The position numbers and the translations under genes were made by a program. Of a stretch of 64,000 nt of DNA, positions 1-8,690 are shown piece by piece. The first letter of the stretch is position 1. Each line of letters opens with the position of its first letter. Below the pieces are notes generated by a model. It saw nothing but the letters and a program-made list of their open reading frames with translations, was not told the DNA's origin and searched no databases. The DNA comes from Spirosoma pollinicola. Lineage in GTDB: Bacteria; Bacteroidota; Bacteroidia; Cytophagales; Spirosomataceae. Where the stretch lies: the NCBI RefSeq assembly GCF_002831565.1, contig NZ_CP025096.1, positions 1,240,001-1,304,000 of the forward strand. Reading direction: 5' to 3'.

Positions 1-907
1 TAAAACCCGCCATCCAGGTTGTTTTGACTAACTGATTGAACAGCGTAATACCCGCAAGAGCAGAGGTAACACCGGCCAGTACATCCAGCACATAATGGTG
101 GCTGGAATAAACTGCCGAAAACCAGATGCCGAGCATCACAACCACAAAAAACAGGTTTACCCACCCTAGTTTTTTCTTAAGTCCAGAATACAGCACAATC
201 ACTGGATACGATGAATGCAGCGAGGGCATAGCAGCAAACACATTGGAGCTTTTGGCGTAGATGGAGCTAAACAGCGAAATGCCAAAGTATCGGTCAAAAT
301 TGGCCAGGCCAGCGGTGTTGCCGGGAGTGTGCGGATGAAAGACAAACCCATATTCCTGACTGTACCAGGGTGGGGCCGCCGGATACAGGTAATAAACCAC
401 GAAGCCCAGTAAATTAACCAGCACAAACGTCAGCGCGAAGGGATAGAATGCGGGCCGATCTTTGAAAAAAAGATAGGTCGCAAAAAGCAGTGGAATCGGA
501 ACCCAGGTTAAATAGAATAACCCGGTCATCACGTCCAGAAAGGTTGTTCGATGAGCCAGCCAGTATTCATTGGGGGTCAGAATGGACGAGCCGTAGGGAA
601 TGCCGAACAAATTTTTCTCCAGCTGGTAGAGGGATTCGATGTGTACGGTAGTATATCGGTAATTCGGGAACGCTTTCATGTAATCGAAAACGATCCAGTA
701 CACGATGAAAATAGAAAAGCCCAGAACAAACTTACGGCTCTGACTGGAGGCAAAATACAGGCCATTGACCAACGCAATCAGAAACAACTGGTCTGATTTA
801 AAGCCAACCAGCAAAAAAGACAGCAATAAATAACCAAGTGAAAGGATACTCAGCGTTAAAATCTGTTTGGGAAGAGTCGGGTTGGCAACCGGCGAATTCG
901 AGATCAT
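1..907 (-). CDS. PAP2/AUR1-like inositol phosphoceramide synthase (3' end beyond window)
   Basis: I translated this frame directly; it is open from an ATG at 907 to the window edge (302 codons). It encodes a polytopic membrane protein with many hydrophobic segments. Two motifs of the PAP2 phosphatase/transferase superfamily are visible: AMPSLHSSYPV near residue 235 and YSSHHYVLDVLAG near residue 275, with His residues placed as in AUR1-type inositol phosphorylceramide synthases. The known family role is transfer of a phosphoinositol head group to a ceramide at the membrane. It begins 23 bp after the CDP-alcohol phosphatidyltransferase and is last in the visible operon, which favours a head-group transferase over a generic lipid phosphatase. 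A plain PAP2 phosphatase remains possible. The C-terminus is not visible. Confidence 0.75.
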   Translation of the reverse strand, partial: MISNSPVANPTLPKQILTLSILSLGYLLLSFLLVGFKSDQLFLIALVNGLYFASSQSRKFVLGFSIFIVYWIVFDYMKAFPNYRYTTVHIESLYQLEKNLFGIPYGSSILTPNEYWLAHRTTFLDVMTGLFYLTWVPIPLLFATYLFFKDRPAFYPFALTFVLVNLLGFVVYYLYPAAPPWYSQEYGFVFHPHTPGNTAGLANFDRYFGISLFSSIYAKSSNVFAAMPSLHSSYPVIVLYSGLKKKLGWVNLFFVVVMLGIWFSAVYSSHHYVLDVLAGVTSALAGITLFNQLVKTTWMAGF

Positions 908-930
908 GTTACGGGTAAACAAGTACAGCG

Positions 931-2220
931 TTAAACCATAATACGTTCGACAGTACTCTCGCCGGTAGTTGCGTTAATGCCTTCGACCTGAATGTATTTG
1001 ACATTCGGCATCCATAAGGTGCCGCCCTCAATATGCAGATAGAGTCGTTTCAGAATCACCTTTTTCTGGTTCACCGTGGCATACACATAGTAACCCGCGC
1101 CCCGCTCCGATTTAACCAGATGTAGGGGGAATTTCTTGTAGGAAACAAAGTTCAGTTCAAATTCGTCGTTCGACAGCGCATGGGCTTTGATGCCGTAGGC
1201 AAAGGTGCGCTGAAGATACGAAAGCTCCTTCTGCTGGCTTTGTTCGGTGTAGCGAATCCAGAAAACACGAACAGGCTCCCGTTTATCCAACTGACCATTC
1301 TGTAGGTTCAATGCACAGATAATGGTATTGACATTTGGATCTCGCTGAAGGTAAAATAATTGGTTGGGAATATTTTTGGGTATCGGAAAGCTGATTTTTG
1401 GCTGTTCGTCAGTAGGAGCCTTCACAACCCCTTTTGCCACCACCGAGTGGGCCAGCGTAGCCGTTAGTAGCAGAAACGTCAGCATCAGGGCGTTGGACCG
1501 CGAAGGCGATTTCTCCTTTTGGGTGAGTGCTTTCTTTGCGTCCATTAGGCGGTTATAGGCCGTGAGGTTAGTCATCACCGCCATGAGCGTTAACGGCAGG
1601 GTAAAGATTGACATCGTTTCGAATACATGCATAGGAATCCCCGGCATATAAACCTTAAAATCGGGCCCGAGCACAGGAGCCAGGAAGCCACACGCCAGCG
1701 CCGACACACCAATGGTAATTACCCGCTCAGGACGCTGCATGAGTCCCCCTTTGCACTCGATTCCCAGCCCTTCGGCACGGGCACGGGTATAGCTAACCAT
1801 CATGGAACCAATCAGGGCGATGAAGGCGAACAACGACCCAAAAAAGTAATGATGGGCAATGAGGTAATAGCAAATTCCCAGAAACATGATCAGTTCGCTG
1901 TAGCGATCCAGCACTGAATCAAATAGAGCTCCATAGAGCGAACTCATCTTGCCCAGCCGCGCTACCTGCCCGTCGAGCATATCGAATAAACCGGCAAACA
2001 GCACCAGCGCACCCGCCCAGCCAACGTAACTTAAATCGCCCCGATTGCCTTGCTGGGCACCCAGAATGAAGATTAACGCCACGCCTATGTTCAAAACCAG
2101 CCCGATGGTCGTGATCATGTTAGGCGTTAGCCCTATCCGAATGAGCAACCTGACGAAGGGGTTAATGATTGTATATATCCCCAACTGAATTTTTGTACGA
2201 AGAGAAAGTGTCTGTTGCAT
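931..2220 (-). CDS. CDP-alcohol phosphatidyltransferase fused to a DUF4833-like domain
   Basis: 429 aa. Residues 1-230 form a membrane CDP-alcohol phosphotransferase: the signature D-x2-D-G-x2-A-R-x8-G-x3-D-x3-D runs from D80 to D105, among several hydrophobic helices. Such enzymes condense CDP-diacylglycerol with an alcohol. In this operon inositol phosphate, giving phosphatidylinositol phosphate, is the most likely acceptor (inference). After a charged linker (about 230-246) a further hydrophobic segment (about 248-263, resembling a signal peptide) leads into a soluble domain (270-429). I relate that domain to DUF4833 from its start (LFYLQRDPNVNTIICALN) and its mixed beta character. Typical family members are about 200 aa, so the C-terminal domain is an addition. 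It starts 18 bp after the DUF5686 gene. The catalytic assignment is firm, the substrate and the DUF4833 call less so. Confidence 0.8.
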   Translation of the reverse strand: MQQTLSLRTKIQLGIYTIINPFVRLLIRIGLTPNMITTIGLVLNIGVALIFILGAQQGNRGDLSYVGWAGALVLFAGLFDMLDGQVARLGKMSSLYGALFDSVLDRYSELIMFLGICYYLIAHHYFFGSLFAFIALIGSMMVSYTRARAEGLGIECKGGLMQRPERVITIGVSALACGFLAPVLGPDFKVYMPGIPMHVFETMSIFTLPLTLMAVMTNLTAYNRLMDAKKALTQKEKSPSRSNALMLTFLLLTATLAHSVVAKGVVKAPTDEQPKISFPIPKNIPNQLFYLQRDPNVNTIICALNLQNGQLDKREPVRVFWIRYTEQSQQKELSYLQRTFAYGIKAHALSNDEFELNFVSYKKFPLHLVKSERGAGYYVYATVNQKKVILKRLYLHIEGGTLWMPNVKYIQVEGINATTGESTVERIMV

Positions 2221-2238
2221 GGCAGGTGGTGTATGGCG

Positions 2239-4806
2239 TTAAAAGTCAAATGTGGCGCGGGCGCGAATACCCCATTGCGACACATTTGGGTGATCGAGGT
2301 AATTGAGTCGTTTGACCAGGTCGATCCGGAAAAACTTCAGCACATTGGCAACACCCGCACTGGCTTCAATGTAGGGCGTTTTGTTTAGCGTGTAGGTGTA
2401 TGGCACACCAAAGGCGTCGGTCGGAAATTGATAGAGCGACGGATTCTGCTGCGGATCGTTCTGGCTGCGTAAACCGCCATAGAGCGCCTTAAACGACACC
2501 GCTTCCCGCCATTTCAACTTCTTGAATAATGGGATTTTGTTGAAGAAAAACCCATTAAACGAATGGTCGATGCTTATGCTGGCATAGTGATCGCTCACAA
2601 ACTCCAGGAAGTTCATCAGGTTATACGAATTCAACTGATACGCATACGTTTGGTTGGCCCGATGAATGTTCAGTAGGGGAAACGGAACCTGACCGAAAAT
2701 GTAGCCGCCCTGCACCGTAACGTTCGAATAGCCTAGTTGCGATAACATGAAGCGTTTGCTAATGGTGCCCGTCAGGTTCTGATAGTTGTACTGGCTGTTG
2801 AGCAAGCCTTTTATGCCAGTAGCAAAGCGGAGCGTATAAACAGGGTATCGGCCCACAATCGGCACCCGGTAAATCTTGCCCTGATAGAACTGCTCATTAG
2901 GTGCCCAGCGCGTTTCCAGCGAGAATTCGGAGGTGGTAACGGTGGGCGAAGGCGTGTTTTCGTTGTCGTCCTCGCGTTTGAACTTCAACGCTCCGGCAGG
3001 GGCTTGCTGCCAGTTTTTGAACCCGATACTGTACGAAAAGTGGTTCTCGAACTCATGAACATAGTCGATCCGCCAAGTGTCGTTATAGAGCCATTTGTCG
3101 TTAACACCCCGTTTGAAGGACAGCAAAAAATTGTCTTCCTGCACAAATTGAAGCTCCTGCCCCGGAATTTTGGTGTCGCGCTGGAAACTGGCCCGGATGT
3201 AGTTTTGGGGAAACTGGTAAATGGTTTTGTTGTTGAGGGAATACGTTCCGCTCAGAAAATACTTCCAGCGCTGGTCTTTGAAGCCATAGGCAGCATAGGT
3301 TTCGGCATAGTACCGCTTGCTCAATTCCGGCGTGGTGCGCCCGCCCAGCCGCAGCCGAAACCCCTCTACCGGGTTGAAACTGTAGAACGTGTTGGCCGGG
3401 CCTATCTCAAAGGCACCGAACGACTTATACCCGGCAACCACAAACGTAAGGGCTTCCATTGTGCGCCGAAACGAGGGCATTCGTTTCAGGCTGTCGATAT
3501 TGGCGTATATCTTCGACTCGGCAGACGATAGCGTATCGTGGCGGTTTTCTACCCAGAACTGCTCCGATTTCGTCGCGGCACCGGCCTCCACTACCTGCGG
3601 CTGACCGCTATAAAATTCGTCGGACTGCGGTTCGTTGGTTTTGTAGTTTTTGTACGACAGCGTTCGCTGGCCGAAGATGCCGCCCCCCTTGCCTTTGGTA
3701 ATGCCAAAATCGGCTAAAAGGTCGCTTTTGCTGAGAAAATATTTGCCGTCGGTGTTTTGCTCAAATTGCAGACGAATCTGCATGTCGCGAACCCAGTTGA
3801 GATTGATTTTCGGGTTTATCGACAAATTGATTCGCTGAACGGCATAGTTGCTGTCCAGCGTCACATACATTTTGCCCTGAAAAAGCATATCCGTTCCATT
3901 GCGGGGCACAAAGGTCAACCCCACCAGCTTTGTCGTTCCGACCTGGATGGTATCGGACAAGAAATACTGGTAAAAAGTTGGTGCCGTTGTGGCAATAGGA
4001 CTCAGGAACTGATTGGTCATCAGAAAGATCGAGTTTGAATAAATATCGACCTTCGAGTACATCCGGTTCAGGTAAAGGCTAAGGCCATTATTGTCAAAAT
4101 ACTGACCGAAATCGACGCGCTTTTTGGCTTTTATGATAGTTTTTTCTTTCTGCGGGCTTTTACGGAAATAGCTATCCGTTACCTTTTCTTCCAGGTAGAT
4201 TGGCAGAAGCGACTTTCCGGGTAGGGTAGTCGTATCCCGATTCGCCAGCAGGAACTGGTATTTCTGGAAAATTTTCCGCTCCGATACCTTGGCTGACAGA
4301 CTGCTGAGCGAAAACTGTAATTTGTCGTATTCCTCATACGACACATAATTGTAGTGCTCTATCTGATTTTGCTCTTTATGGCTAATTACGTTTCGGATCA
4401 GCTCAACGGCCGGATTGTTTTTGTTGCGATAGCGTTCCCGTTTCCCGCTGCGAATAACTACTTCGTTCAACAACTGCGAGTCGGACTCCAGCTTGATATT
4501 GATCTGTTGAGTTGCACCCGGTGTAATTGTTCTGGTAATGGATTTATAACCAATAAATGAAAAGGTTATTTTCGTAAAACTTCCCGTGGCTGCTAATGTG
4601 TAGGTGCCCCGTTCGCTGGTGGTCGTGCCGATGGTTGAGCCAACAAAAACGACGTTGGCAAAGGGGAGGGGCTGATTAGACACTCCGTCAATAATGGTTC
4701 CAGTAACAGTAGTCATCTGCGCGTGGGTCAAACCAGAACACAATAACAGTAACCCGCTTAGCAGCAGGACTGTTTGGTGACGCACGCAACGATATAAGTG
4801 ATTCAT
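2239..4806 (-). CDS. DUF5686 / carboxypeptidase-regulatory-like outer-membrane protein
   Basis: 855 aa. It has an N-terminal signal peptide (hydrophobic to about residue 29) and a carboxypeptidase regulatory-like beta-sandwich (about 33-118, starting VTGTIIDGVSNQPLPFANV and ending near LNEVVIRSGKRER). A long beta-strand-rich DUF5686 region fills the rest and ends in an aromatic residue (RATFDF), as outer-membrane barrels do. It lacks the plug domain and length of SusC, so it is not a typical TonB receptor. Its start overlaps the GtrA stop by 4 bp, so it is translationally linked to that gene inside the inositol-lipid-type operon. A role in outer-membrane lipid handling is a guess from context. 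The family assignment is good; the function is unknown. Confidence 0.8.
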   Translation of the reverse strand: MNHLYRCVRHQTVLLLSGLLLLCSGLTHAQMTTVTGTIIDGVSNQPLPFANVVFVGSTIGTTTSERGTYTLAATGSFTKITFSFIGYKSITRTITPGATQQINIKLESDSQLLNEVVIRSGKRERYRNKNNPAVELIRNVISHKEQNQIEHYNYVSYEEYDKLQFSLSSLSAKVSERKIFQKYQFLLANRDTTTLPGKSLLPIYLEEKVTDSYFRKSPQKEKTIIKAKKRVDFGQYFDNNGLSLYLNRMYSKVDIYSNSIFLMTNQFLSPIATTAPTFYQYFLSDTIQVGTTKLVGLTFVPRNGTDMLFQGKMYVTLDSNYAVQRINLSINPKINLNWVRDMQIRLQFEQNTDGKYFLSKSDLLADFGITKGKGGGIFGQRTLSYKNYKTNEPQSDEFYSGQPQVVEAGAATKSEQFWVENRHDTLSSAESKIYANIDSLKRMPSFRRTMEALTFVVAGYKSFGAFEIGPANTFYSFNPVEGFRLRLGGRTTPELSKRYYAETYAAYGFKDQRWKYFLSGTYSLNNKTIYQFPQNYIRASFQRDTKIPGQELQFVQEDNFLLSFKRGVNDKWLYNDTWRIDYVHEFENHFSYSIGFKNWQQAPAGALKFKREDDNENTPSPTVTTSEFSLETRWAPNEQFYQGKIYRVPIVGRYPVYTLRFATGIKGLLNSQYNYQNLTGTISKRFMLSQLGYSNVTVQGGYIFGQVPFPLLNIHRANQTYAYQLNSYNLMNFLEFVSDHYASISIDHSFNGFFFNKIPLFKKLKWREAVSFKALYGGLRSQNDPQQNPSLYQFPTDAFGVPYTYTLNKTPYIEASAGVANVLKFFRIDLVKRLNYLDHPNVSQWGIRARATFDF

Positions 4807-5180
4807 GACATAACGAAGACAAAGTCTTTCTGCAAAAAATAATTGTACGTGACACCCACCAGAATGCCGATGGCTGTTTTTGCGACCAGATACTGGACGC
4901 CCAGAAAATGAGTAGCAACAAAAAGTCCGCTTGCGTTGGCACCTGCATTGCCGAGCCAGACCAGCACAAACCGGCTGAACTGTGAGGCTACGGGCTGAGA
5001 GCTATTGGCAAACGTCCACTTTTTTGAAATAATAAAACTGGTCAGCCCACCAAAAACTGCCCCGCTAATACTGGCCGACAAATACCAGAAATGCCCCAAT
5101 TGGACGCACAGAATAGTTGTCAGAAAGTCTACACCGGTAGCCATAAGGGAGGTGGCCTGAACTTTAACGAATGTTCGCAT
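4803..5180 (-). CDS. GtrA family membrane protein
   Basis: 125 aa with four hydrophobic helices and the GtrA pattern: an early FVKVQATSLMATGVDFLTT, a central SGAVFGGLTSFIISKKWTF and a C-terminal TYNYFLQKDFVF. GtrA-family proteins are small inner-membrane proteins associated with moving polyprenyl-linked sugars or lipid precursors. It lies 5 bp after the PgpA-like gene and overlaps the next gene by 4 bp, so the genes are co-transcribed. In this context it may help translocate a lipid intermediate, but nothing in the sequence names the substrate. Confidence 0.8.
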   Translation of the reverse strand: MRTFVKVQATSLMATGVDFLTTILCVQLGHFWYLSASISGAVFGGLTSFIISKKWTFANSSQPVASQFSRFVLVWLGNAGANASGLFVATHFLGVQYLVAKTAIGILVGVTYNYFLQKDFVFVMS

Positions 5181-5185
5181 AGGAT

Positions 5186-5632
5186 TTATAAAATACGCAG
5201 TGCCAGCGCAGCCTGTAACAGTAAATTGGCATATAAGCCCGCCAGCAAATCATCGAGCATAACGCCCCAGCCTCCGCTCAGTTTTTCCAGTTTTCGAATA
5301 CCGAACGGTTTGGCTATGTCAAACAGGCGGAATAAAACAAGCCCCGCCAGCAGGCTTTTTTCATTAATCGGGATGAATAACAGCGTAAGACACATGCCAG
5401 CTATTTCGTCGATAACAACGCGGTAACTGTCTTTTCCCCACTCTTCTTCAACTACGTTGGCCGACCAGATACCGATTCCCGTCAGGGCAATCGCAATCAG
5501 TACCGGAGCAAAAGCCGGGTAGCCAGCGGGTTGCGCCAGATACCATAGTGCACAGCATGCAATCGAGGCTACCGTACCGCCCCCTTTCGGGATATAACCA
5601 ATACCCAGTGCGGTAGCGATTAGTTTATGCAT
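5186..5632 (-). CDS. Phosphatidylglycerophosphatase A-like lipid phosphatase
   Basis: 148 aa PgpA-type membrane phosphatase. Visible motifs are GIGYIPKGGGTVAS near residue 15, EEEWGKDSYRVVIDEIAGM around 62-80 and LDDLLAGLYANLLL near the C-terminus. These acidic clusters form the Mg-dependent active site of the family. PgpA normally dephosphorylates phosphatidylglycerol phosphate. As first gene of an operon with a CDP-alcohol transferase and an AUR1-like enzyme, it may instead remove phosphate from phosphatidylinositol phosphate, as proposed for Bacteroides inositol-lipid clusters. The usual housekeeping PgpA role cannot be excluded from sequence alone. The ATG at 5632 gives a normal family length. 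Confidence 0.82.
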   Translation of the reverse strand: MHKLIATALGIGYIPKGGGTVASIACCALWYLAQPAGYPAFAPVLIAIALTGIGIWSANVVEEEWGKDSYRVVIDEIAGMCLTLLFIPINEKSLLAGLVLFRLFDIAKPFGIRKLEKLSGGWGVMLDDLLAGLYANLLLQAALALRIL

Positions 5633-5689
5633 GGATCATATAGATGCGCCAATTGAATGTACTCAGCTAGCCAATTAGTGAAAAGCCGA

Positions 5690-6313
5690 TTAAACGCCTG
5701 AATCATCTATAAATAAATAGCCGACAATCATTTGGGTAATGAGTTGTTTGTGATCTTCGGCAAAGGCATCGAAACTTTCTTCATCCATTTGCCAGGTGTT
5801 CATGGTGATGGCTTTCCCCAGAAAAATAAATTGAGTGTTCGATAATAAAAGACTCAACACATGCTGCATTTTGATGGGGCGAACAACACCCGCATCAATA
5901 GCTTCCTGCAATTGTTTCTCAAAAAGTGAAGTCCACTGGGCTTTTGCTACCCGAAAAAGATTGATCAACTGATCAGGGTCTCTGTGTACCTCATTTAAAA
6001 CAAAGATGCATAGGCTAGGGTTTTGCTTAAACGTCTGAAAATCATGTTCTATCAATTCAATTATTTTCTCTTTCAGACTAATTGGCTTATTAAGTACCGT
6101 AGTCATACCCGCGAAGAAAAGCTGAAGCATGTCCTCAAAAATGGCTGCAAACAGTTTCTCCTTCGTGCGGAAGTAGTAATTCATTAAGGCGCAGTTCAAG
6201 CCAGATGCCTTGGAAATGTCGCGGGTTGTAGCCCCATCGAATCCTTTTTCCAGGAATACTTTCTTAGCCGCTTCTTTGATTTTTTCTTCCGCGGAACTAG
6301 CAGATTTCATCAT
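5690..6313 (-). CDS. TetR/AcrR family transcriptional regulator
   Basis: The N-terminal helix-turn-helix (VFLEKGFDGATTRDISKASG, then NYYFRTKEKLFAAIF) is typical TetR; the C-terminal ligand domain is not specific. The frame extends upstream to 6334, but a promoter with a perfect TAnnTTTG -7 box lies at 6332-6339, which puts the transcript start inside that extension. I therefore prefer the tandem ATG codons at 6313 and 6310 (about 207 aa, starting MMKSASSAEEK). A near-palindrome just upstream (6368-6385) may be its operator, giving autoregulation and perhaps control of the divergent kinase gene. The stop is 57 bp upstream of the start of the PgpA-like gene. Confidence 0.85.
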   Translation of the reverse strand: MMKSASSAEEKIKEAAKKVFLEKGFDGATTRDISKASGLNCALMNYYFRTKEKLFAAIFEDMLQLFFAGMTTVLNKPISLKEKIIELIEHDFQTFKQNPSLCIFVLNEVHRDPDQLINLFRVAKAQWTSLFEKQLQEAIDAGVVRPIKMQHVLSLLLSNTQFIFLGKAITMNTWQMDEESFDAFAEDHKQLITQMIVGYLFIDDSGV

Positions 6314-6331
6314 TTCTTTTTGTTGTTGCAT

Positions 6332-6385
6332 CAAAGGTACGGCAGCTTATTTATATTTGTCAAATGATTTAATGAATTGATTAAA
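6332..6385 (-). promoter_or_regulatory. Bacteroidota-type promoter and candidate operator for the TetR gene
   Basis: Read on the minus strand: TTTG at 6364-6361, a 21-nt spacer, then TACCTTTG at 6339-6332, matching the Bacteroidota sigma-A consensus TTTG-N(about 20)-TAnnTTTG. Just upstream, 6368-6385 is an 18-bp near-palindrome (TTTAATGAATTGATTAAA, two mismatched positions), with a further half-site TTGATTAAA at 6390-6398. A regulator bound there would contact the -33 region. The operator role is inference. Confidence 0.55.
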
Positions 6386-6631
6386 CAAGTTGATTAAATA
6401 CTGTTTTCTCCTGAATCAGTCCTAAATTCCAGCTGTTCGAAGCGGTAAAAAAAGGACAAAGGGCAGTAACGGATGATTACGAAAATTCTTTTTTCTTCTG
6501 TAGGCATTGCTTGACAGGAAGGCTGCCGCAACAAACTGGCCTGCCAGATCAAGAGAAGGTTGCTTAACCAGCAGGTCATTCTGGTAACAACTATCAGGAT
6601 TAGTAAGTTGTCTTTTAAATAGTTATAAATT

Positions 6632-7510
6632 ATGTACGACATCTGCACAATAGGTCATATATCGCTGGACGAAATTGTCACTGCGCAAAGAGTTACATCT
6701 ATGCCCGGTGGAACGTCATTTTATTTTGCCAAAACACTTCAGTATTCCGACATAAAGCATAAACTTATCACGGCTCTGGCTCCTCGGGAATATCCTATTA
6801 TTGATGACTTGCGAGCCGAAGGAATTGATGTTTATGCATTGCCGAGCCGTCATACTGTCTATTTCAAAAACAGCTATAGCGATGACCAGAATCACCGGGA
6901 ACAATACGTACTCCAGAAAGCATCTCCCTTCAGGGTTTCTCAAATGCCAGCTGTAAGTGCAAAAGTGTTTCACTTGGGGCCCTTGCTCTTCGATGATATT
7001 CCTGCACAATTAATTAAGGACCTGTCAAAGAAAGCACTCGTGTCGCTTGACGTACAAGGGTATTTACGGTCTGTGCGAAATCAAAAAGTGATGTATCATG
7101 ACTGGGTCGATAAAGGAAGAATCCTTCCCTACGTAGACATACTGAAAGCCAATGAGTTTGAGATGGAAGTCGTTACGGGGCGAAAAAATGCGCGTGATGG
7201 AGCCATGTATCTGGCCGATCTGGGTGTGGAAGAAGTGATTATAACGCTTGGCAGTATGGGATCGCTTATTTACACCAAGGGCGTCTTCTATCAGATTCCG
7301 GCCTTCAAACCTACTGCCGTTGTCGATGCCACAGGCTGTGGTGATACATACATGGCGGGCTATTTATGGAAACGCGTGCAGGGAAATCAGGTGCAGGAAG
7401 CCGGCGAATTCGGGGCGGCATTGGCAACGTTGAAAGTAGCCTCTTCAGGGCCTTTCTCCGGCTCATCCGATCTGATTATGAGCCTTGTAGAACAAGGGGT
7501 TACGGCATAA
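6632..7510 (+). CDS. PfkB family carbohydrate kinase
   Basis: 292 aa ribokinase-fold sugar or nucleoside kinase. The N-terminal strand with the substrate-binding GG pattern (MYDICTIGHISLDEIV, then SMPGGTSFYFAKTL) and the C-terminal signature DATGCGDTYMAGYL are present, with the catalytic base Asp at about residue 238 in the GCGD anion hole. The short C-terminus (VASSGPFSGS) resembles the branch containing plant myo-inositol kinases. That is suggestive beside an inositol-lipid-type operon but not proof, and the substrate cannot be set from sequence. It is divergent from the TetR gene (about 320 bp apart), so the two may be co-regulated. Confidence 0.8.
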   Translation: MYDICTIGHISLDEIVTAQRVTSMPGGTSFYFAKTLQYSDIKHKLITALAPREYPIIDDLRAEGIDVYALPSRHTVYFKNSYSDDQNHREQYVLQKASPFRVSQMPAVSAKVFHLGPLLFDDIPAQLIKDLSKKALVSLDVQGYLRSVRNQKVMYHDWVDKGRILPYVDILKANEFEMEVVTGRKNARDGAMYLADLGVEEVIITLGSMGSLIYTKGVFYQIPAFKPTAVVDATGCGDTYMAGYLWKRVQGNQVQEAGEFGAALATLKVASSGPFSGSSDLIMSLVEQGVTA

Positions 7511-7603
7511 GCCCAATGCCTGCCTATACCGGAGCCGGGTTGACTGTCGTCAATCTGTTTCCAGCGTATGGAGGTGCCGGGTTTATTGCTAAATTGCCCG
7601 TAT

Positions 7604-8689
7604 ATGAAACAAGACTACGTTGCTGGCCTGCTTCTTTGGGCTTTTTGTTTTGTGCTGATAGAAACGTCTGTTGCTCAGCGGGCTTCATCAGCGCCGGATT
7701 CATTAAAATCAACCACTGCAGCAACCGGTAAGGATTCCCCGTTGTTTGGCTCAGTCAATGAACTGGCGTTTACGCTCACTGCCGCCGATCTGCGCGTGCT
7801 GTTGAAAGATAGGGGCGATAAGCCCGTTACGCATGTAGCTTCTTTAACCTATGTCGATGCCCGGAACCAGCCCGTTAGTTTGCCGCTCACGCTGAAAGTA
7901 CGGGGTAATTTTCGACGCAGCCGGGTCAACTGCTCCTTTCCGCCCCTGCTCATTGACCTTCCCAAAAAGAAAGCTAAAAAAACGCTGTTTGCCCACCAGA
8001 ATAAGCTGAAACTGGTAACACACTGCCAGGTCGACGAATGGGTTGTGCGCGAATACCTGGTCTATAAACTCTACAACCTGCTTACCGATGTTAGTTTTCG
8101 CGCGCAACTCGCACGGGTCACCTATGCCGATTCGCTGGGTAAGGTTTCCTCTGAAACACACTGGGCGTTTTTGCTCGAAGACGACGATGACTTAGCCAAA
8201 CGGAACGGCTCAAAGATCAGCAACATGAAACAGATCAGCATGAGCTATACTGATTCGCTCAGGATGGCTACGGTTGCGGTTTTTGAATACATGATTGGTA
8301 ACACCGACTGGTCTGTGCCTTATCTGCACAACATTCGATTTCTTGATAACGGCAAGACAAGTTTTGTGCCCGTGCCTTACGATTTCGATCATGCCGGTAT
8401 CGTAGGAGCGAGCTATGCCCTCCCTGATCCGCGACTCGAAATCAGATCGGTGAAAGAACGGATATATCGGGGTCTGGCTTATCCAACGGCCCTTTTTCAG
8501 CAGGTATTCAATACGTTCAATCAGGTGAAGCCGCAAGTTTATGCCGTATATCAGAACGATAGTCGGCTGGACAAGGCCTATATAAAACGCACGTTGAAAT
8601 ACCTGGATGAGTTCTATACCCTCATTAATAAACCGGCCTCGGCGCAGACGGTATTCAGAGCGAATGCGCAGTCGGCTGAGGTGAAGTAG
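7604..8689 (+). CDS. Exported CotH-kinase-like protein
   Basis: I place the start at the ATG at 7604 (361 aa), because the product then begins with a clean signal peptide (MKQDYVAGLLLWAFCFVL... up to SVAQ). An upstream in-frame ATG at 7568 would bury it. The mature protein has features of the CotH atypical-kinase fold: LTLKVRGNFRRSR, a central NKLKLVTHCQVDEWVVREYL, EYMIGNTDWSVPYLHN and PVPYDFDHAGIV near the C-terminus, where the Asp residues would bind metal. No enzymatic activity can be assigned. It converges with the next gene, one base between the stops. Confidence 0.6.
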   Translation: MKQDYVAGLLLWAFCFVLIETSVAQRASSAPDSLKSTTAATGKDSPLFGSVNELAFTLTAADLRVLLKDRGDKPVTHVASLTYVDARNQPVSLPLTLKVRGNFRRSRVNCSFPPLLIDLPKKKAKKTLFAHQNKLKLVTHCQVDEWVVREYLVYKLYNLLTDVSFRAQLARVTYADSLGKVSSETHWAFLLEDDDDLAKRNGSKISNMKQISMSYTDSLRMATVAVFEYMIGNTDWSVPYLHNIRFLDNGKTSFVPVPYDFDHAGIVGASYALPDPRLEIRSVKERIYRGLAYPTALFQQVFNTFNQVKPQVYAVYQNDSRLDKAYIKRTLKYLDEFYTLINKPASAQTVFRANAQSAEVK

Positions 8690-8690
8690 C

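Noticed and set aside
6394-6648. Minus-strand 84-codon frame in the TetR/PfkB gap
   Set aside because: It covers the divergent promoter region, overlaps the PfkB start and has no recognisable sequence.
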